Assembly: GCF_017874715.1 (NCBI RefSeq)
Contig: NZ_JAGGLR010000017.1
Span: forward strand, 224,603 to 288,602
Source: Streptomyces iranensis
GTDB lineage: Bacteria > Actinomycetota > Actinomycetes > Streptomycetales > Streptomycetaceae
DNA: 64,000 nucleotides
Direction of reading: 5' to 3'
In this document: piece by piece, positions 7,986-18,470 of the stretch
Numbering within the stretch: position 1 is the stretch's first letter
Layout of the letters: each line of letters opens with the position of its first letter
Position numbers and translations under genes: made by a program
The notes under the pieces: generated by a model
Told to the model about the DNA's origin: nothing
What the model saw: the letters and a program-made list of their open reading frames with translations, nothing else
Database searches by the model: none

Positions 7986-9179
7986 ATGTCCGCGATGGCA
8001 CCCGCCTCTCCGCCTCCCACCCTCGGGGACTGGCTCGAACCGCCGGTCAACCGGTGGGCCTTCAACCATGTCGAGGAGTTCCTGCCGACGGCCGTGATCT
8101 CGCGGGGACGCGGCGAGCACCGCTCCTTCGCCGAGGCGCCCCTTCCGCTCGAGGACGCCGAGGTCGACCTGGCCGGGACGCGCAGCACGGTGGCGGAGTT
8201 CCTGGAGCGGACCCGGACCGACGCGATCGTGGTGCTCCACGGGGAGCACATCGTGTTCGAGCGGTACTTCGGCGAGGGGCGGCCGGACCGGCGGCACGCC
8301 CTGATGTCGATCTCGAAGTCGGTCGCGGGCATGGCCGCGGGCTGTCTGGTGGACGAGGACCGCCTCACGCTGTCCGCCCCGGTCGAGTCCTATGTGCCCG
8401 AACTCGCCGCCTCGGCGTACGGGACCGCCACCGTAGGCGAGATCCTGGACATGTCGGCCTCGCTCCGGTTCAACCATGACTACCGTGATCCGGCTTCCGA
8501 GGTGCAGGCGCTGGACCGCGCCTCCGGCTGGCGCCCGCGCGGTCCCGGGGACCCGGCCGTGCGCACCTTCCTGGCCGCCCTCGAGCCGGACGGGCCGCAC
8601 GGCCGCTCCACCCAGTACTGCTCGGCCACCACCGACGTCCTCGCCTGGATCCTCGAACGAGCCGCCGGACAGCCCTACGCCGAGGTGATCGCCGACCGGA
8701 TCTGGTCCCGCATCGGCGCCGAACACGACGCTCTGGTCACCACCGACCCGGAGGGCACCCCCTACGCCTGCGCCGGGGTCAACGCGACGGCGCGCGATCT
8801 CGCCCGCTTCGGACGCTGTGTGCTGGACAACGGCTCGGCCGGCGGCACTCAGGTCGTCCCGGAGGCATGGGTCCGCGCCACCCGCGGCGGCGCGCCGTCC
8901 GGGGTGGTCCCGGACGCGGACTTCCGCGAGGTCCACCCGAACGGGTCGTACCGCAACCAGTGGTGGATCACCGGCGACGCTGCCGGGAGCTTCCTCGGCC
9001 TCGGTATCTTCGGCCAGTACCTCTGGCTCGATCCCGAACGGGACGTGGTCATCGCCAAACAGTCCAGCCTGCTGGGCCCCCGCGCACAGCGCGCCGAGCA
9101 CGCTTCGTCCCTCACCCAGATCGCGGCCGCGGTCGCCGCCGCCCGCCGGTCCTCCCACCCCGGCCAGGAGCCACGATGA
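7986..9179 (+). CDS. Serine beta-lactamase-fold hydrolase (class C / NylB-like)
   Basis: A 397-aa hydrolase of the beta-lactamase/transpeptidase-like superfamily. Catalytic S108 and K111 lie in MSISKS (S-x-x-K) and the second-motif tyrosine Y211 in YCSATTDVLAW, a form typical of 6-aminohexanoate-dimer hydrolase (NylB)-like esterases and amidases. No signal peptide is evident, so it probably acts in the cytosol. The ATG at 7986 is preceded by GGAG at suitable spacing; an in-frame ATG at 7926 lacks a ribosome site but cannot be excluded. The gene overlaps the cytosine-permease-type transporter by four bases (ATGA), suggesting that the imported compound, or a derivative, is the substrate. Confidence 0.85.
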   Translation: MSAMAPASPPPTLGDWLEPPVNRWAFNHVEEFLPTAVISRGRGEHRSFAEAPLPLEDAEVDLAGTRSTVAEFLERTRTDAIVVLHGEHIVFERYFGEGRPDRRHALMSISKSVAGMAAGCLVDEDRLTLSAPVESYVPELAASAYGTATVGEILDMSASLRFNHDYRDPASEVQALDRASGWRPRGPGDPAVRTFLAALEPDGPHGRSTQYCSATTDVLAWILERAAGQPYAEVIADRIWSRIGAEHDALVTTDPEGTPYACAGVNATARDLARFGRCVLDNGSAGGTQVVPEAWVRATRGGAPSGVVPDADFREVHPNGSYRNQWWITGDAAGSFLGLGIFGQYLWLDPERDVVIAKQSSLLGPRAQRAEHASSLTQIAAAVAAARRSSHPGQEPR

Positions 9180-10633
9180 GCAGCGACGCCGACGGGCCGC
9201 GCCAGGACCCCGCACCGACCCTCGAACAGCACGGCATCGAGCACATCCCGGCCGCCGAGCGCCACGGCAAGCCGTGGCATCAGCTCACCCTCTGGTTCTC
9301 CAGCAATGTGCAGATGACCGCGGTGGTCACCGGAGCGGTGGCGGTCACGCTCGGCCTCGATCTGCGGTGGGCCATCGTCACGATCGTCATCGGCAACCTG
9401 GTCGGCGGCGTCTTCATGGCCTACCACAGCGTGCAGGGGCCCGAACTCGGCGTCCCGCAGATGATCCAGAGCCGGGCCCAGTTCGGGTTTCTCGGCGGGG
9501 CGCTGCCCTCCTTCATCGTCGTCCTGATGTACCTGGGCTTCTCCGTCGAGGGCGGTCTGGTGGGCGGCGGGGCGCTGGCCGGCTGGACCGGCATGCCCAA
9601 GCCCGCGGGCATCGTGATCTTCTGCGTGCTGCACCTGCTGGTCGCGCTGGTCGGCTACAAGCTGATTCACGCCACCGCGCGGGTGATCTCCGTGCTCTCG
9701 GGGATCGTGTTCCTGGCGCTGTTCGTGCAGCTTGCCACCCACCTGCCCGCCCATCTGCCGAACTCCGGCTCCGCGGCTACGCCGGGCACGGTGCTGCTCG
9801 CCGTCTCGATCTCCATCTCCTGGCAGGTCACCTGGGCGCCCTACGTCTCCGACTACTCGCGCTATCTGCCCGAGGACACCCCCAGAGGCACCACCTTCTG
9901 GTACACCTACCTCGGATCGGTGGTGGGCGGCACGGCCACGATGGTCATCGGCGCGATGGCCGCCGCGGTCAACGACCAGGCGCTGAACTCGGACGCGATC
10001 GGTTTCCTCGCCGACCGCTACCCGGCGATCAGCGGCCTGGTGGTATTCGCCCTGTTGATGTCCATGATCCCGGCCGGAGCCGAAGGGGCCTACGGTGCCT
10101 TCCTCTCCACCCTCAGCATCTTTTCCCGCAAGGACAGACTGCGCTCCCCGGCGCTCGCCCGCGCGCTCTTCGTCATCGGCTTCACCCTGGTCGGGGCGGT
10201 CCTCGCCATCCTGTCCAGCGGGAGCATGATCACCACGTACACGAACATCACGCTGTTCCTGCTGTATCTGCTCATCCCGTGGACGGCCATCAACCTCACC
10301 GACTACTACTTCGTCCGGCGCGGCCACTACGACATCTCCGCCCTCTTCGAGCCGAACGGCCGCTACGGACGGTGCAACTGGGGGACGGTCATCCTCTACG
10401 CGGTGTCCATCGCGGCGGAGCTGCCGTTCGTCAACAGCAGCCTCTACGTCGGCCCGCTGGTGAAACCGCTCGGTGGTGCCGACATCGCCTGGCTGGTCGG
10501 CCTGGTGGTGGGCGGAGTCGGCTACTGCGCGCTCGCCCGGTCGGGCCGCCGCGGCCGGGCCGGGGCGGAGGCGCCGCCCGCGGCCGGTGCCGCGCCGCCG
10601 CGGGAGCAGCGCGGTGCGACCTACGGGCGGTGA
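9176..10633 (+). CDS. NCS1-family cytosine/purine permease (CodB-like)
   Basis: A 485-aa polytopic membrane protein with about 12 helices, a cytosolic N-terminus and a disordered Ala/Arg-rich C-tail. NCS1 landmarks are visible: QLTLWFSSNVQ at the first helix, GPELGVPQMIQSRAQFG in the first loop, and WAPYVSDYSRYLP in the middle, which places it with the CodB/allantoin-permease group rather than the eukaryotic-type uridine permeases. It is translationally coupled to the NylB-like hydrolase and is followed by the second copy of the 48-bp hairpin. The substrate is likely a nucleobase, hydantoin-like or other cyclic amide compound; this is inference from the neighbouring amidase-fold enzyme. Confidence 0.9.
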   Translation: MSSDADGPRQDPAPTLEQHGIEHIPAAERHGKPWHQLTLWFSSNVQMTAVVTGAVAVTLGLDLRWAIVTIVIGNLVGGVFMAYHSVQGPELGVPQMIQSRAQFGFLGGALPSFIVVLMYLGFSVEGGLVGGGALAGWTGMPKPAGIVIFCVLHLLVALVGYKLIHATARVISVLSGIVFLALFVQLATHLPAHLPNSGSAATPGTVLLAVSISISWQVTWAPYVSDYSRYLPEDTPRGTTFWYTYLGSVVGGTATMVIGAMAAAVNDQALNSDAIGFLADRYPAISGLVVFALLMSMIPAGAEGAYGAFLSTLSIFSRKDRLRSPALARALFVIGFTLVGAVLAILSSGSMITTYTNITLFLLYLLIPWTAINLTDYYFVRRGHYDISALFEPNGRYGRCNWGTVILYAVSIAAELPFVNSSLYVGPLVKPLGGADIAWLVGLVVGGVGYCALARSGRRGRAGAEAPPAAGAAPPREQRGATYGR

Positions 10634-10686
10634 TCGCTCCGAAGGCCGCGGCGGATGTGTCCGCACAGGAATTCCGCACAGAAATA

Positions 10687-10734
10687 AGGGGGCGGCACCT
10701 CCGCACAAGGTGCCGCCCCCTTTGAGATCCGGAG
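10687..10734. terminator. Hairpin terminator, copy 2 of the exact 48-bp direct repeat
   Basis: Identical over 48 bp to 6824-6871. It lies between the permease stop (10633) and the convergent pyruvate phosphate dikinase stop (10802), where a bidirectional terminator is expected. Confidence 0.8.
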
Positions 10735-10801
10735 CCGCTGCCGGGGGTGAGGGTGAGTTCCCGGCGCCGGCTCCGGTGGCCTTACCGGCTCCTACCCGTT
10801 C

Positions 10802-13528
<2,727 letters not shown>

Positions 13529-13995
13529 GGGACTCGATCTCCTCGGCTCGGCTGCCCTGACGGCGGGGAGCGTACCCAGATCAAAGGCCCCTGAGCAGGT
13601 CCACTCCACCGTCATACGGCTGTAACCACCCGCCTGCCACGTGTTCGAAAGGGCGGCGCCCAAACGAGACTCCTACGAGATGCCTTCAAGCCTCGAACGC
13701 ACACCCACCCTCCGCCCGTGGTGGACGCCTGGAATTTCACTATACGTAACCGATGGTTCGAGGTGTCGAACATCAAGTGGGTGGCACTGAGTGCCACGCA
13801 TTGGAGAGGTGAGCACAGCGGGATGCCATCGGTTCACCCTTCAGTTGCCGCTCATCTGAGCGAAGGCCCGATCAGAGTGGCGAGAATCACGCCTTGTCAC
13901 GGCCCATTGTCTCGCCTTTTGGATACAACGAGAGGGGGTACGCTCAGATGAGCGACGCGCCGGGAGAGTTCCCCGCGAACGAACCGCGCCATGCT
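13529..13995. other. Gene-free interval, 467 bp, upstream of ppdK
   Basis: Holds the ppdK 5' region and two adjacent palindromes (13756-13797). A possible minus-strand -10 element TATAGT occurs at 13744-13739. At the right edge a plus-strand ATG at 13948, behind GAGAGGGGG, opens a frame that soon runs antisense into the TPR gene; it may be the remnant of a lost gene but shows no recognisable domain. Confidence 0.5.
13756..13797. promoter_or_regulatory. Pair of adjacent perfect palindromes upstream of ppdK
   Basis: First: arms GTTCGA / TCGAAC around GGTG (13756-13771). Second: arms GTGGCAC / GTGCCAC around TGA (13781-13797). They lie upstream of the possible minus-strand -10 at 13744-13739, in the region where a -35 or operator would fall. 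Confidence 0.45.
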
Positions 13996-16900
13996 TCAGG
14001 ACGTCTGCTCGTCCCCGGACTCTCGCAACCCGGCGAGGGCCTCGCGGGTCCGCACGGTGCAGCTGTGCTCCTCGCCCAGGACGCGCTCGCTGATCTCGAG
14101 CACGGCCCGCCATTCGGCCTCCGCCTCGTCGAGGCGGCCGAGGCCCTTGAGGGTGGTGCCGAGGTTGAACCGGGTCCAAAGAGTGCTGACCTGCTCCGGT
14201 CCCAGGACACGCTGCCGGGCCGCGAGCGTCTCCCGGATCTCCGTCTCGGCCTCGGCGAACCGGCCCCGCTTGTTGAGCACATTGCCCAGGCTGTGCCGGG
14301 CCGCCAGCGTCTCCTTGGCCTCGGCTCCCATAGATCGCGTGCGCCCCTCGGCCACTCGACGGAACAAGGATTCGGACTCCTCGTAACGCTTCTGGTCGCG
14401 CAGCAGGGCGGCCAGCTGGACGAGCGTCAGCAGGGCACTCGGGTCGTCCGGCCCCAGCAGCCTGGCCTCCCCCTCCATGGTCAGGCGGTACTCCCGCTCG
14501 GCCTCCTCCACGCGCTTGAGCTGAGCCAGGGTCAAGGCACGGCCATATCGCGTCAGGAGCGTCGCATTCGCACTCGGTCCAAGGACGCGAAGCCAGTCGT
14601 CGAGCACCTCAGTGAACTCCGCCAGCGCCTCCTCGCGCAGCCCCGCCAGCCTCATGCTGGTCGCCAGGCAGTGGCGCGTGCTCAGGACGTTGGGATGGTC
14701 CTCCCCGAACACAGGGATCTGCTGTTCCAGGAGTTCGCGGTAGATCGGCCGCGCTTCGTCGTAACGCCGTTGATCCTCCAGGACGAACGCGCGCAGTTTC
14801 AGGGCGTCGAGCGAGTCTGCGTGCCATTCCCCGAGCGTGCCGACCGTCTCCGCCACCAGCGTGTCGATCTCGGTCTCCGCCTCGGCGTACCGGCCCAGGG
14901 CGCGCAGCCGGTGAATGCGGTTGCGCCGCGCGCGGCGCAACCGCCAGTGGGTGGGGCTGAGGCCCGCCGATGTCCTGTTGACCAGATCGTGCCAGAGCGA
15001 CTCCGCCTCCTCATCGCGCCGTCTGACGTTCAGCAGGTCGCCGAGCGTGAAGAGCGCCGTCAACAGGGGCGAATCCACCTCCGACTTCGCCGGCGCGGCG
15101 CACTCCTCGGCCGCCGCCCGCATCTCGGCCTCCGCCTCGTCGAAGCGGTCCAGCCGCCGCAGGGCGGTCGACAGCCAGGCACGTGCGTTGACGGTGTCGA
15201 AATGCGTGGGCCCGTACAGTTCCCGCGCCATGGATACCGAGGCCCGGATCTCCTCCTCGGCCTCCGCCACCCGCCCGAGGTCCAACAGCAGGCGCCCGCG
15301 CCGCAGATGCTTGTTCTCGGCATGCCGCCGGTGGTCATCGCCCTCCCGGCGCTCCCATGCCTCGATCAGCGTGCGGCACTCCTCCTCCGCCGCCTCGCCC
15401 CGCTCGGCGTCGCTCAGCAGCTCGACGAGGTAGCCGCGGGCGAAGAGCGTGTAGTCGTGTTCCACGCCGTGCACCCGCCCCGAGATCGCGACCACCGCGC
15501 GCAGCTCGCGCTCCGCCTCGTCGTGCTCCCCGAGCTGGTTCAGGGTGAGCGCCAGATGCCCGCGGAGATTGCGGGATTCGAGGTCTTCCCGGGACCGGAG
15601 CCCCGCGATCTGCTCCCGCGCCGTCTCCCGCAGTTCGTCCGCGTACTCCGGCCACCCGGCGTCAACGAGCTGCTTGGCCAGATCGGGCAGGATCCGCACC
15701 CCCCACCAGCCGGTTTCCTCGTTCCGCTCATCGGCTTCGGTCAGCATCTTGTCGACGTAGTCACGTACCGACTTCGGCAGCCCGTCGTCCGCCGCGATCC
15801 GCCGCACCACCGCGATCACCGGCGGCTGGACCTGCTCGGAGGTGTACGAGCGTGGCGGCAAGGCGGCCGGTACCACCGGCTGCCGCACCGGCTCCTCCCG
15901 CTCCGGCGGCTCCTCCTCCGCCGCGTCCTCCACCAGCCCCAGCCGCGACAGCAGCTCCGGTGACGCCGCCGCGAACGGGCGGGCCTCCTCGGCGACGCGG
16001 GAGTCCCCGTGGTCGCCGGAGAGCCGGGCGCGGAACTCGGGGCCGCTGCCCTGGCGGTGCAGCAGGAACTCGGTGACCTGCGCCGCCGTCTCCAGCGCGT
16101 CCGACGTCCGGACCGCGTCCAGCAGCAGATCCGCGACACCGGGGTGGAACTCGTACTCCTCCGCGCTCCCCTCCCGTCTGCGCAGCAGCCCGCCCAGGAA
16201 CACCTCGGCCAGCTGCGCCGGGTGGAAGCGCTCCCCACGGCCCCCGCCCGACTGGTGGATCAGCCGCATCACCGGCAGGGTCAGCGGATGGACCGTGGCC
16301 AGCGCCCCGGCCAGGCGCTGGGCCTCGGGCGAGGCGGCGCGGAAGCGACGCAGCCGCTCCCCGGCCGTCGGCTCGGGGACATGGGCCGTGGCCCGCGCGG
16401 TCCCCGGCTTCTCGGCGCCGTCCAGCAGCATCACCGGCAGCGGCTCACCGCCGCCACCCGTACCGGTGAGCGCCGCCCAGGTGCCCAGCTCGCCCTCGGC
16501 CAGCTCCAGCACGGGCACCGGTGTCGTGCCGTCGTACGACACCAGGCCGCGCGGCAGCACCGGATGGCGCACCGTCAGCGCGCGGCCGGGCGCGCCCTCG
16601 CGGCCGCCCGCGTCGACCAGCAGCCGCTGGGTGGGCATACCGCGCTCCGGCCACATCCGCGCGGGCAGCGGCTGGAGCACCGCCACCGGTGAGTGGCGGG
16701 CCCAGCGGCGCAGCAGCCGCGGAATCGCGCCACCGCGCCACCCCGGGCCCACCCCGTCCGAGAGGACCAGCATCACGGTACGGCCGGAGGTGTCGGTGAG
16801 CTGGCGGGCGGTGCGGCGCGGGGCGCCGGGGGCGTACGGGCGCGCCCGGAGCACCGGCCGGTCCTCGTGGGAGCTGTCCAGGCCGTAGGTCCGTACGGAG

Positions 16901-17496
16901 CGGAAGGCGCCCTGCCGCTCCAGCAGTCCGCGCACCTCGGCGGCGAGCTGCTGCCACAGCACCATCGACGGGCCGTCGTCCACGATGAGGGCGACGCTCA
17001 GCCAGCGCTCCGGGCGGGGGCGCAGCACCACGTCCGGCAGACCGGTCTCGGCGATCCACTCGGCGGTGGCCGTCTCGTCGACGAGGAAGGACGTACGGGA
17101 CGGCACACTGCGCCGCAGCGGCCGCAGCGCGCGGGAGAGCCGGCGCGTCCCGGGGAGCGCCCGGACGCCCCGGACGCCGACGGCTCGGGCCGGGCGGGCC
17201 GCGGCGGGGCGCGCGGCGCCGGGGGCGTAGAGCCCGGAAGGGACGAGGGGTCCCGGGTCGGGCTCGCCGGGGGTGAGTGCCCCGGGGAGCTGCCGCTGGG
17301 CGCCCTTCGCCTCGTCCTCGCCGTCGGCCGCGCCGGAGGCGGGAGCGCCGGAACGCCGGGACGGCGGCGGTTCGTCGCCGTCCCCGTCACCCCGCGCCGG
17401 GGCGGTGGTGGCGGCGAACCACAGGACGTCGCGCAGCTCCACCTCGGAGAGCTCGACCCCCGCGTCCTCCAGCAGGGCGCACAGCCGCTCGATCAT
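13996..17496 (-). CDS. SAV_2336-like / vWA-like / TPR protein of a MoxR-VMAP conflict operon
   Basis: A 1166-aa multidomain protein. Residues 1-60 (MIERLCALLEDAGVELSEVE, then LRDVLWFA) match the SAV_2336 N-terminal domain as I know it. A Pro/Ala/Arg-rich linker follows to about 130. A vWA-like Rossmann domain is at about 160-420, with a degenerate metal site VDDGPSM near 172 and VMLVLSDGVGPGW near 243. A helical segment follows, then from about 635 to 1155 at least eleven TPR/kinesin-light-chain-type repeats of about 42 residues (pattern L-G-x-x-H/D, LA-x-x-L, GR-x-x-EAE). The start ATG overlaps the MoxR stop by four bases. Known role of such partners: substrate or partner recognition for a MoxR AAA machine; the TPRs probably sense or bind the trigger. 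The target is unknown. Confidence 0.85.
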   Translation of the reverse strand: MIERLCALLEDAGVELSEVELRDVLWFAATTAPARGDGDGDEPPPSRRSGAPASGAADGEDEAKGAQRQLPGALTPGEPDPGPLVPSGLYAPGAARPAAARPARAVGVRGVRALPGTRRLSRALRPLRRSVPSRTSFLVDETATAEWIAETGLPDVVLRPRPERWLSVALIVDDGPSMVLWQQLAAEVRGLLERQGAFRSVRTYGLDSSHEDRPVLRARPYAPGAPRRTARQLTDTSGRTVMLVLSDGVGPGWRGGAIPRLLRRWARHSPVAVLQPLPARMWPERGMPTQRLLVDAGGREGAPGRALTVRHPVLPRGLVSYDGTTPVPVLELAEGELGTWAALTGTGGGGEPLPVMLLDGAEKPGTARATAHVPEPTAGERLRRFRAASPEAQRLAGALATVHPLTLPVMRLIHQSGGGRGERFHPAQLAEVFLGGLLRRREGSAEEYEFHPGVADLLLDAVRTSDALETAAQVTEFLLHRQGSGPEFRARLSGDHGDSRVAEEARPFAAASPELLSRLGLVEDAAEEEPPEREEPVRQPVVPAALPPRSYTSEQVQPPVIAVVRRIAADDGLPKSVRDYVDKMLTEADERNEETGWWGVRILPDLAKQLVDAGWPEYADELRETAREQIAGLRSREDLESRNLRGHLALTLNQLGEHDEAERELRAVVAISGRVHGVEHDYTLFARGYLVELLSDAERGEAAEEECRTLIEAWERREGDDHRRHAENKHLRRGRLLLDLGRVAEAEEEIRASVSMARELYGPTHFDTVNARAWLSTALRRLDRFDEAEAEMRAAAEECAAPAKSEVDSPLLTALFTLGDLLNVRRRDEEAESLWHDLVNRTSAGLSPTHWRLRRARRNRIHRLRALGRYAEAETEIDTLVAETVGTLGEWHADSLDALKLRAFVLEDQRRYDEARPIYRELLEQQIPVFGEDHPNVLSTRHCLATSMRLAGLREEALAEFTEVLDDWLRVLGPSANATLLTRYGRALTLAQLKRVEEAEREYRLTMEGEARLLGPDDPSALLTLVQLAALLRDQKRYEESESLFRRVAEGRTRSMGAEAKETLAARHSLGNVLNKRGRFAEAETEIRETLAARQRVLGPEQVSTLWTRFNLGTTLKGLGRLDEAEAEWRAVLEISERVLGEEHSCTVRTREALAGLRESGDEQTS

Positions 17497-18455
17497 TGCG
17501 CGTCGACTTCGTTCAGCGAGCGGAAGAGCTTGTCGAGGACGTCCTGGTCGACCCGCACCCCGGAGGAGCGCAGCCGGACCGCGTTGAGCAGCTGGTCGGT
17601 GGCCAGCTCCCGCTCGTTGCGCCGGGACACGAAGTCGGCGATCAGCTCCTGGGCCCGTGCGCCGACCTCCTCGCCCAGATGCATGGTGACGATTCTCTGG
17701 AGCTGCGCCTCGTCGGGCTGCTTGAGGTCGAGCCGGACGCAGCGGCGCAGAAACGCCGGGGGGAACTCGCGCTCGCCGTTGCTGGTGATGACGACGACGG
17801 GGAAGACGGAGCAGCTGACCCAGCCGCTGGTGATCCCGACCTTCTCCCGGGAGCCGGCGTACTGCACCTGGACCTTCTTCCCCTCTCCCAGGCGGGCCAG
17901 CTCCGGAATCTCGAACTCGCCCTCCTCGAAGACCGTAAGGAGGTCGTTGGGGAGGTCGACGTCGCCCTTGTCGAGCTCGTCCACGAGCAGCACCCGCGGC
18001 TTCCTGGCCGGAAGCAGCGCGGTGCCGAGCGCGCCGAGCCGCAGATAGTCGCCGATGTCCGGCTCGGTCCCGGCACTCTCGTCGGCGCGCCGCTTGAGGG
18101 AGGCTTCGCGCAACCTGCCCACGGCGTCGTACGAGTAGAGGCCCTCGGTGAGCGTGGAGCGGCTGTTGACCGGCCAGTGCAGCACGTCGCCCAGCGTCAG
18201 CTCGCGGGCGATGGCGTGGGCCAGGGTCGACTTGCCGGTGCCGGGGCGTCCGGTGACCAGCAGCGGGCGGTGCAGATGCAGCGCCATGTTGACGACGTCG
18301 CGGTCCTCGTCGGAGATCAGGTACGGCAGCGGCCGCTTCTTGTCCCGGCGCCGCGCGTCGTCGCCGAAGCGCCGCCACGGCGGGGCGGGGGGCCAGGCCT
18401 CCACCTTGTGGGGCCGGGTGTCGCCGCCCTGGAAGAGCCTCCAGTCCTGTGCCAT
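17493..18455 (-). CDS. MoxR-type AAA+ ATPase
   Basis: A 320-aa AAA+ ATPase of the MoxR/RavA helix-2-insert clade. Walker A is GRPGTGKST (69-77), Walker B VLLVDE (155-160), sensor 1 is VVVITSNGER, and an arginine-finger region follows (PPAFLRRC). The motif DVLHWPVNSRSTLTEGLY is characteristic of the subgroup that pairs with SAV_2336/VMAP proteins. MoxR ATPases act as chaperones or remodelers together with vWA-domain partners, and the gene overlaps exactly such a partner (ATGA, 17493-17496). It begins 15 bp after the caspase-like gene behind GAGGAGA. Confidence 0.92.
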   Translation of the reverse strand: MAQDWRLFQGGDTRPHKVEAWPPAPPWRRFGDDARRRDKKRPLPYLISDEDRDVVNMALHLHRPLLVTGRPGTGKSTLAHAIARELTLGDVLHWPVNSRSTLTEGLYSYDAVGRLREASLKRRADESAGTEPDIGDYLRLGALGTALLPARKPRVLLVDELDKGDVDLPNDLLTVFEEGEFEIPELARLGEGKKVQVQYAGSREKVGITSGWVSCSVFPVVVITSNGEREFPPAFLRRCVRLDLKQPDEAQLQRIVTMHLGEEVGARAQELIADFVSRRNERELATDQLLNAVRLRSSGVRVDQDVLDKLFRSLNEVDAQ

Positions 18456-18470
18456 CTTCTTCGTCTCTCC

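Noticed and set aside
13894..15963. Long plus-strand open frame (about 690 codons) opposite the TPR gene
   Set aside because: It is the antisense shadow of the GC-rich TPR coding sequence; no ribosome site or domain, and GC3 fits the minus strand. Similar shadows at 12368-13594, 22392-23417, 30246-31811 and 50475-52739 were rejected on the same grounds.
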